Positions 63,955 through 64,000 of a stretch of DNA of 64,000 bases are shown here, piece by piece. The translations under genes and the position numbers were made by a program. Source of the stretch: Blautia glucerasea (GTDB lineage Bacteria; Bacillota; Clostridia; Lachnospirales; Lachnospiraceae). The DNA lies in the NCBI RefSeq assembly GCF_020537505.1, contig NZ_JAJBMO010000016.1, positions 23,656-87,655 on the forward strand, read 5' to 3'. The stretch's first letter is position 1, and every line of letters starts with the position of its first letter. The notes beneath the pieces were generated by a model. That model ran no database searches. It was not told the DNA's origin and worked only from the letters and a program-made list of their open reading frames with translations.

Positions 63955-64000
63955 CCGGGGCTCTTTGAGCCACCTGTCCGGACTTTGAGAGCCACCATTC
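63955..64000. mobile_element. Possible end of an IS21-like insertion sequence, cut by the window edge
   Basis: Two direct-repeat-like units CTTTGAGCCACC (about 63963-63974) and CTTTGAGAGCCACC (about 63983-63996) stand next to each other, as in the multiple terminal repeats of IS21-family elements. The rest lies outside the window, so the call is tentative. Confidence 0.3.

Noticed and set aside
1..64000. CRISPR array
   Set aside because: No set of regularly spaced direct repeats was seen anywhere, including around the TnpB/Cas12-like gene.

Overview
The window reads as a chromosomal segment of a Gram-positive anaerobe of the Clostridia, most likely family Lachnospiraceae (Blautia/Ruminococcus-like). 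This rests on gene content and style only, because there is no rRNA: a SpoVB-like flippase, a LytR-CpsA-Psr wall enzyme, strong AAGGAGG ribosome sites, UUG and GUG starts, a very long BadF/HgdC-type dehydratase-activator fusion, and AT-rich hairpin terminators.

From 1 to about 41.5 kb lies a housekeeping backbone. In order it holds the 3' end of an unknown gene, small unknown genes including a two-helix membrane protein, an OmpR/EnvZ-type two-component pair, hisH-hisF, ung and a flippase, the 1415-residue activator-like protein (minus strand), tgt and yajC. A leuB-ilvD-ilvB-serC-serA biosynthetic operon follows, then a fructokinase (minus), a branching-enzyme homologue with altered catalytic motifs and a histone-like tail, an AllA-like protein, tRNA-Thr(CGT), two tandem polyamine-type ABC transporters (one a permease/binding-protein fusion), ptsI, a DUF362-ferredoxin protein, a homocysteine methyltransferase (minus) and an LCP protein. 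Six copies of a short palindromic repeat are scattered between genes here and none was seen beyond 39.5 kb.

From 41.3 to 44.65 kb is a small island: a decayed nuclease remnant, a minus-strand promoter-hairpin unit that looks like a small RNA gene, a tyrosine integrase, and a TnpB/Cas12-like protein whose three RuvC catalytic acids all appear substituted. This is followed at once by a promoter-like sequence and about 180 bases of strongly structured noncoding sequence. It is the best candidate for an undescribed system.

From 44.65 to 61.7 kb runs a mosaic exopolysaccharide locus: initiating sugar-phosphate transferase, two truncated glycosyltransferases each ended by a copy of a homologous ~250-base structured element, two GT4 enzymes, a pyruvyltransferase-like protein, two tandem FrhB-like iron-sulfur proteins, three GT2 enzymes, a Wzy-like polymerase, a Wzx flippase, UDP-galactopyranose mutase and a nucleotidyltransferase. 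The 55.4-59.6 kb part is clearly more AT-rich than its surroundings.

From 61.7 kb to the end the genes look like the edge of an integrative element: a Lys/Ala-rich small protein, a degenerate ImmA-like protein with an Xre repressor on the minus strand, a consensus sigma-A promoter facing right, a small unknown gene, a strong terminator, and what may be the end of an IS21-like element.
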